From assembly GCF_905171775.1 (NCBI RefSeq), contig NC_053499.1:91429512-91493511 (forward strand): a stretch of 64,000 bases of DNA. The letters run 5' to 3'. The position numbers were made by a program, and so were the translations under genes. The notes below the pieces were generated by a model that was not told the origin of the DNA, searched no databases, and saw only the letters and a list, made by a program, of their open reading frames with translations. Source of the stretch: Rana temporaria. Its lineage: Eukaryota > Chordata > Amphibia > Anura > Ranidae. Position 1 is the first letter of the stretch. Each line of letters opens with the position of its first letter. Positions 10,433 through 21,410 of this stretch are shown here, piece after piece.

Positions 10433-13400
10433 TCAGTGGCAAAAAAAATTCCAATAGTTTTTAATTACCGGGCAGTCCCACCATAGGTGAGCCATTGTCC
10501 CCCTTACTGTACACCCTCTCCAACAGTCTGCTGACTGCCCTTCTCTATATTTGCTGATTTTGTCTGGGGTATTGTACCACCCCGTTAAGCATTTAAAATT
10601 CATCTCGGCAGTCCTTACGTCTATTGCAGAGGTATGGATCATTTTTATTATTCTTGTTACTGACGTTTTTTCTCTGGGTGCTTCCAATTCTCTTTCCCAT
10701 TTTAGGATGTATTTTGGGATCTCTAACTCTTCCCTTTTAAACAGAAACCTGTAAATTTTGGAGATGTTGCCTTTTGAGCTATCGGTAATGCAGAGTTTTT
10801 CAATGGGTGTATATTCCTCACATGGTTGAAGAGGTAGCGGTAGGCGCTTAATAAAAAGCGCCAACTGCATATATCGCCATTCATCCAGCCTCATGGATTC
10901 TATCTTTGCTTTAATCTCGTGATGTGTCAATATCTTACCCTTTTGTATTATATCCCTAACCTGAATTCTATTTTTAATCCAATTCCCTCCCACCCCTTCA
11001 GTCCCGGGTGCAAAATATTCATTGTCTTTAAGGTCCATTAGTGGGGAATTAACCGCTTCCATACAGGGCTTTTATACACACACACATCCATACCAGGCCT
11101 ATTCTGGCACTTCTCTCCTACATGTACAAATCATAATTTTTTTTGCTAGAAAATTACGCAGAACCCCCAAACATTATATATGTTTTTTAGCAGGCACCCT
11201 AGGGAATAAAACGACGGTCATTGAAACATTTTATCTTGCACGGTATTTGCGCAATCATTTTTCAAACGCCTTTTTTTGGAAAAAAATTGTTTCATGAATT
11301 AAAAAAATAACAAAACAGTAAAGTTAGCCCAATTTTTTTGTAAAATATGAAAGATGATGTTACACCGAGTAAATAGATACCTAACATGTCACGCTTTAAA
11401 ATTGCGCACACTCATGGAATGGCAGCAAAATTCGGTACTTAAAAATCTCCATAGGCAACGCTTTGAAATTTTTTACAGGTTACCAGTTTAGATTTTCAGA
11501 GGAGATCTAGTGCTAGAATTGTTGCTGGCACTCTAACGCACGCGGCGATACCTCACATATGTGGTTTAAACGGCGTTTACATATGTCGGCGGGACTTGCG
11601 TGTGCATTCGCTTCTGCGCGCGAGCTACTGGGGACGGGCGTTACATTTTTTTTTTTTTTACATATTTATTTATTTTTTTACACTTTTTTTAATTGTATTT
11701 TTTTTATTATCACTTTTATTCCTATTACAAGGAATGTAAACATCCCTTGTAATAGGAATGTGTGTGACTGGTACTTTTTATGGAGAGATGCGGGGTCAAT
11801 AAGACCCCACATCTCTCCTCCAGGCTGGAAAGCATGAAATCGGTGAAAAAAAATTCACCGATCTCATGATCAGTGTTGCTTAGCAGCCGCAATTGCGGCT
11901 TTGTTTACTTACGGGGACCCGGGCGTGACGTCATCACATTGCGCCCGGGTCCTCCGACGGTCATAGAGATGACTGGTGACCATCTGGTCACCAGTCATCT
12001 CTATGCTTCCTGCCAGCGCCGGACGATTCGTTCTCCGGGCCCCCGATGACACGGGAGAGCCCGGAGAAGCACCGGATGGCGGCGGGAGGGGGGGATGTCC
12101 CCTCCCGCCGCCTGTAAGAACGATCTAGCGGCGGAACCGCCGCTATGATCGTTCTTACGTTGTGCAGAATCGCCGGCAGAAGAGAAGGATATCTGAATGA
12201 TGCCTCTAGCTGCAGGCATCATTCAGATATCCCCCCACAAAGCCCAGGACGTCATATGACGTCCACCCGGATCGTTAGAGGTCCTTTGTGGACGTCATTT
12301 TACAATGGGCTGGTATGGATGTGGTTAAATTTTGATTTCAATTGTTTGTGTAATCTATCCCAGACCCGCAGTGCATTAAATGTTATTTCATGTGCAAAAG
12401 TGTCTAAAGTTCTATGTTGTGGTGGATTCCAAATTATTCGCCCCAATTGTGTCCTTGCAAGTGTGCATTCAATATTAATCCATCTTTTGTCTGGATTTTC
12501 TTTGGCCCACTCTATTACCCGTGCGAGAACCGTTGCAACGTAATATTTACTGATGCCTGGGACCGCCAGTCCACCCATTTTCTTATTCTGTTTTAATACT
12601 TGAGCAGAAATCCTCTGTTTTTTGTTTTTCCAGATGTAGTTCATCAGAAGGGAGTTTAATATACGTCTGTGGCAATGCTACTGGGACCATTTGAAATTTA
12701 TAAATTATTTTTGGAATTAAGACCATTTTTACGACATTTATCCTACCGAACCATGAAATTGGCCGATAATAAATAGTTTTAATTTCTTGTTTAATTTTGT
12801 TTAACAGGGGGGATATAGTTGACTCTATACATTTTCTTTAGAGAGTTTACAAGTTTTATGCCGAGATAATTTATTTCTTTTTTCCAGGAAAAATGTAATG
12901 CCGTTTGAAGGTATCGTTTTTCCGCCTTAGAAATATTGACATTCAGAATCTCCGTCTTTGATACGTTCATTTTAAAATTTGAGACCTCACCATACTGTAT
13001 AATATTTGCCATTAGAATCGGGAGTGTGTTTCTGGGGCTACTTATAAAGAATAGGATATCGTCCGCGAAGGCGGACAATTTGTGCTCTTCTTCTCCAACT
13101 TTGGCTCCCAAAATCTCGGAATTGTTACGTATCATTGCCAGAAGGGGTTCCAGCGAAAGAACGAAGAGGAGAGGGGACAGGGGGCACCCCTGCCTGGTCC
13201 CATTCCTCATCTCTAGGGGAGTGGATAAGGACCCATTGATTTTAATCCTGGCGCATGGGTGGTGGTACAGAGTTTTAATCCGCCTCACCATCCTCGGGCC
13301 TATGCCTATATTTTCTAACGTTTGAATCATGAGCCCCCAGTCTACCCTGTCAAACGCTTTTTCAGCGTCCACTGACAGGAGTAGACCGGGGGACCCACTG

Positions 13401-15177
13401 TCTTTAATTTGCCGAAGGAGAAGGAGAGCCCTGACCACATTGTCCTTACCCTCTCTGCCAGGTATAAAGCCCATCTGGTCAGGATGCACTATAGTTGTCA
13501 TTAGCCCCTTCATGCATTCGGCCAAAATCTTAGCATACAATTTTGTATCTGCATTTAATAATGAGATGGGCCGGAAGCCTGAGCAGAGTGTATTGTCTTT
13601 TCCCTCTTTTTTTAGAACAGTAATTGTTGCTTCCAATGCCTCCCGACTCATCTCATATTCAGCCCCCAACCCATTAAAGTAGTGGCAGAGTCTAGGTATC
13701 AAAATGGTACCAAACTTTTGCAAATAAAAAGTCGTAAAGCCATCTGGACCTGGGCTTTTCCCCTTAGCTGAGTTTTTTAGGGCTAGGCTAACCTCCTCCT
13801 CAGTTATAGGCTCCTCCATTTTTGCGGTTGCTTGAGCATCTATCTTAGGTAAGTTTGCTTTCTGTAGCACTGCTCTTATTTTTGCCTCTTTCTCTCAGGG
13901 GTTCCACTTCTTTTGTTGTACAGCGTATAGGCCTTCGTAGTAGTTTCTGAAAACTTCGGCTATATCCCTAGTTGAGTTAGCTAATTCCCCATTCTTTTTT
14001 TGGATCTTTTCAATAAAGTTTCTGGTTTTCTTTCTTTGTACCATTCGAGCTAAATGCTTACTAGGTTTGTTCCCCCAAATGTATCTTTCTCTATCCCTTC
14101 TATTTAGTAGTCTCCTTGTTTCTTGCTCAGAGAGTGTTCTATATTCATCCCTTTTTAGGGTGAAAGCATGGAGAGTTTCTCTCTTTTGGCCCTGTGTTTT
14201 ATGATCTTGTTCTAACTTATAAATTTCTTCTGTTAAGGATTTTAATTTCCTGGTACTTTCTTTCTTTTTCCTTGCTCCCTCAGCAATAAAGATCCCTCTT
14301 ACGTACGCTTTGTGAGCGTCCCATAGTGATACCCCCGAGATCCCCTCCGTATCATTCTCCCTAAAATAAAACTCCAGTTCCTTTTGGACTCTCCCTGCAA
14401 CCTCTTCGTCTTCAAGTAAACTTTCATCCAGTCTCCACGCCGGTTGATTTGATTTCTGTAGTGATGTACTAATTTTTATAGTTATAGGGGCATGATCAGA
14501 GATTGTCGTGATCTCAATTCCTGCATCGATCACCCTATCAAGTAATCTATGATCTATGAGGATATAATCTATCCTCGAGTACGTCCCGTGCACAGGGGAA
14601 TAAAAAATGTAGTCACGAGTTTTGGGATGTAGAATTTGCCATACATCAGTTGGTTATGTGACATTCGTTGTTTCAGTTCTTTTAAGTGTTCACCATTGGT
14701 CCCCTGTGCCCGGGACGTACTATCGAGTATGGGATCCATGCAGCAATTGAGATCCCCCATTAGTACCACATGCCCTTCCTCGAAATCTTTTAATTTCCTT
14801 ATGGTTTTACTCACGTATTTGACTGAATTCACATTGGGGGCATAGATGTTTGCCAGGGTGAAATCCACTCCTCCTATTTTAACTTTCAAAAATAAAAATC
14901 TTCCTTCGGGGTCAGTCAGTCTATCACCCAGAGTAAACTGTACATCCCTAGCAAGTCCTATAGCAACCCCCCGTGACCTCTTTGATATTGTATCTCCATA
15001 GAACCATGTAGGATAATTGGGGGAGAACATCTTAATGTTGGACTCTGACGTTAAGTGGGTCTCCTGTACAAAGACAATGTCCGCCTTATAGTGCTCCAGT
15101 TCCTTAAGAATTTTGAGTCTCTTACCATAAGAGTTCAACCCTCTTACGTTATATGAGAGAAAACTAATGTCAGTCAT
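10433..15177 (-). pseudogene. L1-C ORF2: endonuclease and reverse transcriptase
   Basis: The apurinic-type endonuclease starts at 15177 (SYNVRGLNS, VFVQETHL, GDLNC) and continues after a frame change near 14620 (GTYSRIDYIL, SDHAPI). A TGA at 13895 interrupts the linker. The RT follows with GKSPGPDGF, FRPISLL, SVDAEKAFDRVDW, GTRQGCPLSPLLF and the catalytic FADD (near 13050). Another frame change comes near 12830. The thumb continues to 12326, the MITE intervenes, and the C-terminal part (11040-10433) ends with a C-x3-C-x7-H-x4-C cysteine motif. ORF2 proteins nick the target and prime cDNA synthesis. Several lesions make this copy dead. Confidence 0.9.
11053..12324. mobile_element. piggyBac-type MITE, 1.27 kb, in L1-C ORF2
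   Basis: TTAA flanks both ends (11049-11052 and 12325-12328), and the termini ccgcttccatac and (inverted) ccacatccatac match. The interior has no transposase but several palindromes, including gatgactggtgaccatctgg with its complement (11970-12001) and a pair around agcggcggaaccgccgct (12119-12160). TTAA targeting is diagnostic of piggyBac-like transposition. ORF2 coding resumes correctly on the far side. Confidence 0.9.
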
Positions 15178-15385
15178 CTAAGGGAAATTCGAGTGAATCT
15201 ACCTCTTTCTTGTGGAGTCTCCGAGATGGTCCCCTCCCCCCTCCCCTTGGCCCATTCTTGGCCTGCTATCCTCCTCTCCTTTACCATCGGCTCCCCTCCT
15301 AGTGGTGATGCTCAAGAATACCCCATGACTGCCCTCCCGTCCATCTCCCACTCCCCCCGCCCCCCGTCAAGGCAACTTTACTTTT

Positions 15386-15870
15386 TTAGACTACCCAATC
15401 CGGCAAATCCGGGACTGTTAAGTACAATTTTTGACAGAACCCCGTCAACTCTTCTGGGAATCTCAACCGTGCAGTTATCCCCCCCTTTAGGCCTATAAGG
15501 CATGCGGGGAACCCCCATTGATAATTCACATTCTGTGAGCGCATTAGTTCTAATAGGGGTTTCAAATGTCTTCTTCTTGTTAATGTTTCTTTTGATAAAT
15601 CTGTGAAAATCTGGATCTCCTCCTTTTTGTATCTAATGGGGGGTTTCCCCCTCAGCCTACCCCAGATCTTGGCTTTATCTTCATAGTTCCGAAACCGGAC
15701 TATGACATCTCTGGGACCCTTTCTTTCTGACTGTTTGGGGTTCCCTACCCGGTGAACCTGTTCAATTTTTAGGGGCTTCGCTTCTGCCGATTTATCTAAC
15801 ATGGGATTAAATATAATGTTCATGATATTCCTTAGGTCTTCTCCTTTCTCTTCAATTAACGCACGGATTC
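15386..15870 (-). pseudogene. L1-C ORF1, C-terminal half
   Basis: The reading frame gives the conserved ORF1 RNA-binding region: a QVHRVG-P box, a DVIVRF block, an IQIFTDLS motif and W-G-FPACL near the end, closing at 15386. About 145-160 residues remain against 300-380 for a full ORF1, and the coiled-coil N-terminus seen in L1-B is missing. Upstream sequence changes abruptly to GC-rich leader, which suggests an internal deletion. ORF1 normally packages L1 RNA as a trimer. Confidence 0.8.
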
Positions 15871-16299
15871 AGAAGACCAACCCGACTCGGCTCATACGAG
15901 CGCCTCACCGATCCCTTTAGTCCTCTCTCCGACCACCGTTGAGCTGTGCCTCTCCGAGGGAATCCCTCAATGGCACCCCCGCTGACGCTATCTCTGAGTG
16001 ACAGCCTCACAGTCGGCTGCACTCCTCTCGTCCGTCCTCTGCAGCGGGGGGTGCTCGCCTGGAGATCACGAGTCGCTACTTCGGGTCGGGAAGGGGGCTG
16101 TGGTGGGTGAGTCTCCCGCGCGGTCCTCCGGACATACAGCCTCTCACGCTGTCGTCCGCCGGTCCGCTGTTGGATCCGTCAGAGTCTCAGCGCGTCGTAC
16201 GCCGCGTGCAGCCATGGAGCCATCCGGCACCTCCCCTCCTCTCTCACGTCACGTCCTCATCCAGTCTTTCCAGGGGCGAGTGTCGTTTGTGGGGAGAGA
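15871..16299 (-). promoter_or_regulatory. L1-C 5' leader, GC- and CpG-rich
   Basis: About 430 bp between the 5' target duplication and the ORF1 remnant is rich in CpG and free of coding sense. In L1 elements the internal promoter lies here; no specific factor site can be named with confidence. Confidence 0.5.
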
Positions 16300-16661
16300 C
16301 TGCACACGTTCTGTTCGAATTCTGTTGGGATGTTGCTTTGACGGTATATGTAGCTGTCGTGACTGGCCCCTGGGTGTTTGGCACGGACGTGCCATATGAG
16401 GCATTTGGCATCGGCTATCACCTGTACGTTGATGGAATGCCAATGCTTACGATTGCGGTACATGTGCTCTGTGGCATGGGGGGGGCCGTAGTGCCCCATG
16501 TGTGCAATCAATGGCCCCCACGGTGCGTGGGAATCTGTCAATTCTGTAGAAATCCTGCATTGCCTTCTGCCGCAAATGCTCATGGGTGGGTTTGATGATG
16601 TGGTGGGACATGCGTGTGAGGATTGCAGGGACAACCTGGTGCACGCATCTGCTCATGGTGG

Positions 16662-17354
16662 TGTCAGGACCGTTAAGGTTAGTACTCACCGAGGCCGAGA
16701 TGCCAAGGGCGGCTACCTTTGCGACTCTGTGCACCTCACCCCCTGGAGGTGGTAACAGCGAGGAGGGGCACAAAGAGGCACCGGCTACCAGCAGCGGAAG
16801 ATGGTAAGACGAGAATCACTGGAGATGTGATGCGAAGACGCCAGAGGAGCTGTGGTAGATGTAGCAGAGATGCAGGTGCAAAAACAAAGTCCAGAAGGCT
16901 GGGAGCCCGTTCAGGTCAGGACAACAGGAGATCCAAGAAGCAAGCCAAATGGTCAGGGGTTCCGGAAGGCAGAGAGTCCAAATCAGTAAGCCAATGGTCA
17001 AAGGGAGTGGAGACGGCAGCAGGTCCAATAAACAATCCAGGGGTCAAGTACAGGAGAAGGCAAAAGAGTAGTCAAGTCCAGATCTGGGTCAAACAGGTAA
17101 AGGTTCAGGTTTCTTCAAGGTGTTTCAAACAAGGTAAAGCTGACAACGAACCAGCAATTTGCAAGGAGGAAGGGGCTGGCTTAAATAGGCCGCTCAGGCC
17201 ACTGATTGGTCCAAAGTAGCACAGGTTCAGAACCAGGCTCCAACGGACAGCAAGCAGAATAACACTGAGCAGTGGCTCAGAGGCAAAGAGCTGGACCTGT
17301 AATGGAGAGGTCCTGGGTTCGATTCCACCCAGAGCCAACTGGGCGATCATGACA
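16662..17354 (-). mobile_element. Solo LTR, 693 bp, in the H1 nuclease gene
   Basis: The segment runs TGTCAGGACC...GATCATGACA, with GGTGG repeated on both sides (16657-16661, 17355-17359). A TTTAAG TATA-like motif on the minus strand (about 17180-17190), downstream of a CCAAT-like motif near 17205, indicates minus orientation. No internal retroviral genes remain, consistent with LTR-LTR recombination. Confidence 0.85.
17266..17341 (+). repeat. tRNA-like sequence with A and B boxes inside the LTR
   Basis: TGGCTCAGAGG (17273-17283) matches the Pol III A-box consensus and GGTTCGATTCC (17316-17326) is a perfect B-box. Between them ggacct and aggtcc can pair as an anticodon-like stem. The acceptor stem is poor, so this is more likely a tRNA-derived insertion or SINE head than a working tRNA gene. 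Amino-acid identity is uncertain. Confidence 0.55.
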
Positions 17355-18093
17355 GGTGGATTGTGACATCCCAGCCATGACTCCACTTGTACGCTGAAAA
17401 GATCCACTGGCGAGGAAATGCAGTGTTGCCAGTACCTTGACCAGTGGCTGCACTGCATGTACGCGTTGTGTCTGGCTGGTGATGTCATCATGCAGGGCTG
17501 TGGCTATTTCCAGGATGGCAGCAGGGCTGAATCTGAAGATGCGATACACCTCCGAATCCCCCATGCCAAAGACGTTCATGCGCGTTCGGTAGATCCTCTC
17601 CAGTGCCCTCCTCCGTGCCTGTAGACGCAGTAGTGCTATGACCACCGCTGCCCCTGGCATGTTGGCATACAGATGTGTTGTCCTGCAAGTGTGGTTGCTC
17701 AGCTCGTCCGTAACGGTGCTGCTGTAGCTGCTCTCCAGCTGACCTGTGCAAGTCTGGTGCAGAGTTACACCTGCTTTATGAGGGGTAACTTTAGGCCGGA
17801 CGTACAACTCATGCGCACCGCACGTAGCCTGCGCCGGGCGCACGTACGTTTCTGAATCGCCGTATCTCCCTCATTTGCATATTTGATTAGAAAATCAATG
17901 GGAGCGCTAGATGCGTCCAGCGTAAATATGCGCCCAGGATACACCGGCGTAGGAAAGTTACGTTGGTCGGAAGAAGCCTATTTTCTGGCGTATCTAGTTT
18001 TGTGGGTACGGCGCAAAGATACGACGGCGCATCCATGGACTTACGCGGCGTATCAGTAGATACGTCGGCGTAAGCTCTTTCTAAATCCCAGCC

Positions 18094-18440
18094 CCTGTGT
18101 TACTGTTTACATCTAAATAACCGGCATTCATATAGAAAAGTAATGAGAGCATTCATCTGTAAATCAACATGAATATCATGCCCCTCTGCAGTGATGAGAT
18201 GATACACTGTTTAATAACCTCTGCCAAACAATCACAATCATTGCCTGATCTGATATACAGTAATAAACTGTTTTTAAGTCTCGCTGATATATATTGTATA
18301 TGTTTTAGAGCAGATGGAGAGCAAAATTGCATGGGGGGCCCCAAGATTTATTTGGTCAAGGGTCCAATCAACATTAAAACGACGGCCCTGCCTTTATATC
18401 ATGACTCAAGTATATAGGCCACTGATGGCCGCAGTTTCAT
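18094..18440. other. Non-coding stretch between H1 and the H4 Myb-like gene
   Basis: AT-rich sequence without a gene, clear repeat or transposon end. If H4 is one element, this is the continuation of the region upstream of the MADF gene after removal of the foldback and H1. Confidence 0.4.
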
Positions 18441-18709
18441 TTTTACCTTCACTTCAGTCGTTCGGCACTTCCGTTCGTCCTTACTCCGCGCACCCAAAGT
18501 AGTCACGTCGTTTTCATTATATACCCTGCGCATGCGTGAAACTCCACCCTCGTCATCCCCATCAGTCTTTTTCCTCTATTCCACGCCTCTTCTCAGTGGG
18601 AGATGATAATATGGCGGTGTCACATGTGCATGGTATACCCCATACCGACGAGGAAAGCCCAGGGGCGGGAACGTCCTGATGCAGGTTTAGACGATACAAG
18701 GCCACGAAT

Positions 18710-19663
18710 ATGTCACTTGATGGGATGGTGGAGATGGTGGACATACTGCGGAGGAAAGATTACGATGGCGATCATGGGCCATACAACACCCCTAATCTGA
18801 GGAAGGCACAAATAATGGACAAAGTGGTGAAGAGTCTTTACCATAAATTTTGGCTCAGGAGAGCAGCTCCGTAAAAGGTGGTCTGACCTTAAATTGAGGG
18901 AGCCGGAGCAGTATAGGAAGATCAAGAAAATTGTGGACAAAAGTAAGTATTTTTCATGTGTTATTGCAAATTTGATTATTAGATTATTGCATGTTTTTCT
19001 CCATGTGCTTGGTTTGCCTGGCTGTTTTTTTAGAAAATGGCAACTTTCAGGTTAGCGGCCAAAGTTTATTATTTTATCGTTTGTAGTAAACATCGTGTGT
19101 CACTTTGACAAAAAGCGTCAGTATTCCAGCTTTGTGTTCATTTTTGGACTGTGCCAAAACAGACAATTGTACCCCACTTCCAAGCAATGTTTTCAATTTC
19201 TGCCCTCCAATATCTGTGTGCCGAGTATACCTTTTGTTTAATTTTCTTAGGGGATAGAAGACTGGGAGGACACCATTCGGAGGAGGCTAGGAAGCACAAA
19301 CATCCTAAACCACACCAACCTCAACATGTGGAGGAAGTAGATGTGGAAGAAGTAGATGTGGAAGAAGGAGAGGTGGAAGGAGAGGTGGAGATTATCACCA
19401 CAATAGGTCAGTGTCTGTCACCACAGCTTCAGGTAAAGAGATGTAGGCCTGCATAATTATAATACCCTTTTTATTTATTTTTAGGGGATGAACATGGTGG
19501 TGTCACAGCAACTACTACTACTCCTTTCTCAAGTGCTAGTGCACAAATAATAATTCAAGAAATAATGGAATGTGGTAGTGAAATCGACATGAGGAATAGG
19601 ATGAATGTCATTGAACACAAATTTAAAAACATCATTGACATGTTGGGGCGAATAGTAGACTGA
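18710..19663 (+). pseudogene. Harbinger H4 Myb-like DNA-binding protein, three exons
   Basis: Exon 1 (18710-18942) reads MSLDGMVEMVDILRR, DYDG, GPYNTPNLRKAQIMDKVV, then after a one-base slip near 18850 QLRKRWSDLKLREPEQYRK, a typical Myb/SANT-like domain of frog Harbinger elements. A gtaagt donor (18943) joins exon 2 (19251-19406), which encodes acidic VEEVDVEE repeats. Exon 3 (19495-19663) gives a helical IIIQEIMECGSE-I tail ending DMLGRIVD and TGA. All introns are GT-AG. The slip within the DNA-binding domain disables the gene. It is convergent with the H4 nuclease, the usual Harbinger layout. Confidence 0.75.
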
Positions 19664-19733
19664 GACCCCCCCCCTTTTATATTTTTTGTTATGCGCCCAA
19701 ATTTAGATTGGATATTTCACAAGCCAAAATTCG

Positions 19734-19960
19734 AAGATGCACACAGTGTGTCAACATGTGCTATCTGCCATCACAGGATATCTATGTCCGTGTTTTGTGG
19801 GTGCAACCCTTTCCTCGCTACTCAAGTAGGTAAGAGGAAGAGTTTGCACCCCCAAAACACGTCCATTGATCCCCCATGATGGCAGATAGCACATGTTGAC
19901 ATTTGGCATGGGATCAGAATATAAATACCCATTTTGCCACACAAAAACTGTGTGCATCTT
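19734..19960. repeat. Long hairpin between the two convergent H4 genes
   Basis: aagatgcacacagtgtgtca, the catgtgctatctgccatca block and the tttgtgggtgcaa block on the left arm have complementary partners on the right arm ending tgtgcatctt at 19960. The arms are about 90 bp. It lies in the 3' region shared by both genes and could fold in either transcript. Confidence 0.8.
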
Positions 19961-20679
19961 AAAATGTTGGCTTGTTTAGGGGTGACATCACCCCATCTCA
20001 TGTGTTTCTAAGGTTGAACTTTGTAAGTTCCCATGTTTTTAGATATTTGCTTGTTTAAACCATGCCTGGTTAGGTAAATCAAATAAAAAAAGTTTATATT
20101 TTTCTAAAAAATAATTTTCATAACGCACAAGTTGTGCACAGAATAAAAAAAATTCCTACTCAACAATGTGTGGCTTCCTCTTTCTATGCTCAATACCAGT
20201 GTTTACATTTAAAAGTGATTGTTTACAATTGTGATTATTTACTAAAACAGAGAAATCCAGTTGGCACTACAAGTGCACTAGGAGAACCAGGGAGACAGAT
20301 AAAAGAAACACAAGCAATGACAAAAAAGGTTTTTCAAAGAGCACATTTTTGGTTTATTTATTTTTTGGTAAAAATGTAATATTGTCTGGATAGCGATGGC
20401 CCCCCTACCTATGAAGTACTTCACGTATTTATCTCGTACTTCACAGGCACTTTGGCACAGTCAATGTTTGTGAAAGTCCGGCCTCAGGCCCAAGATTTGT
20501 TAAATACGAAGAAGAATGTCTGTGCAGAAAGTTGTGTAGTATGCAGCAGCAGAAAACAATGTGGTTGAGTTTATATTCCGCCATGTGGATGGCTGTCAGG
20601 AACAGGCGGAACCGGCTGGCCATTATCCCGAAGGCATGATTCTCTGCAACCCTCCAGGCTCTTGCCAGCCGGTAATTAA

Positions 20680-20997
20680 AAACCCTCCTCCTCGAATCCC
20701 AACCACGACACCATCTGCCTGGAGTTTGCATGTTCTCCCTGTGTCTGCGTGGGTTTCCTCTGGGTACTCGGGTTTCCTCTCACTCTCCAAAGACATGCTG
20801 GTAGGTAAATTGGATCTCGTCCAAAATTGGCCCAGTATATATGTTTATATGTGTGCATGACTGTGTGTCCCTAGCGTGTCATGATCCTACTGGGTAAAAA
20901 TGACCACACCAGCCAAGTAGATACTGGCTGGAAAAAGCGCCCAGAGGCGATTCAGTTCGCATGCGTTGCGCTATACAAGTCATTCATTCATTCATCA
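20680..20997 (+). mobile_element. L2-tailed tRNA-derived SINE
   Basis: A cgaatccc B-box-like start, a gagtttgcatgttctccctg block, ggtttcctctgggtactcgg, ccaaagacatgctggtaggt and a final gcgctatacaag followed by a (catt)n tail are the hallmarks of a SINE whose tail matches L2-clade LINEs. It splits exon 2 of the H4 nuclease. Confidence 0.8.
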
Positions 20998-21410
20998 GAT
21001 GTGGTCCCAGCCTGAAAGCTTCATCCGCAACAAAAACAAATGGAAGTCCCTCTACTTTGTCCTCATCCAGTGGCAGTGCCAGGCCACCAGTCTGGAGACA
21101 TTGGGCAAATTCCGTCTGTGCGAAGACTCCACCATCGGACACATACATAAACTCGTACTGTGCCGACACCACCGCCATTAACACAATACTATTAAAACCT
21201 TTATAGTTATAATAGTACGACCCGAACGGGGTGGGGGCACTATGCGGACGTGTTTCCCATCAATTGCCCCTCCGCAGTTAGGAAAGTCCCACCGCTCAGC
21301 AAAATGGGATGCCACAGTCTGCCATTCCTGTGGCGTTGAAGGAAACTGTGGAGTCAAACAAAAAAAATTTGTACTTTTGCACATAAACATTGCAATCAGA
21401 TTATAAAAAT

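Larger units (their letters stand above)
9785..16299 (-). mobile_element. L1-clade retrotransposon (L1-C), 6.5 kb, minus strand
   Basis: The 13-bp duplication CTGCACACGTTCT flanks the element (9772-9784 and 16300-16312). The poly(A) side is at the left, as T-runs at 9784-9792 and 9924-9938, so the element reads right to left. It has a GC-rich leader (16299 to about 15870), ORF1 and ORF2 remnants and an AT-rich 3' UTR. It is inserted into exon A of the H1 nuclease. A TTAA-flanked MITE at 11053-12324 lies inside ORF2. Confidence 0.9.
9281..17660 (-). pseudogene. Harbinger H1 DDE nuclease (HARBI1-like), split by an L1 and an LTR
   Basis: The gene reads leftward from MPGAAVVIALL (17660). The N-terminal helical part includes VFGMGDSEVYRIFRF and VKVLATLHFLASGSFQR. 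The solo LTR at 16662-17354 cuts in, then the first catalytic Asp segment VGAIDCTH, then VIADAKCLIWHV and GASHDSYIY (second Asp) end at the L1 insertion. The last bases of exon A lie at 9755-9780. A gtgagt donor and ctttcccttccag acceptor remove about 100 bp, and exon B (9654-9281) gives RTFGILKSCFRCLD, QIIGACCVLHNYAM and the acidic C-terminus. A frame change near 16480 is also present. HARBI1-type nucleases cut and join the transposon ends in the nucleus; this copy cannot. Confidence 0.85.
6953..18093. mobile_element. PIF/Harbinger transposon H1, with nested insertions
   Basis: Termini ggccgggattcagata and (inverted) ggctgggatttagaaag are flanked by CCT on both sides (6950-6952, 18094-18096). 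The element holds two convergent genes: a Myb-like protein from the left and a DDE nuclease from the right. A near full-length L1 (9785-16299) and a solo LTR (16662-17354) interrupt the nuclease gene, so the native element was about 3.9 kb, close to the related copy H2 at 47299-50892 (3.6 kb). Confidence 0.85.

Noticed and set aside
17266..17341. A functional tRNA gene
   Set aside because: Boxes are good, but the acceptor stem and anticodon loop are poor and it lies inside an LTR.
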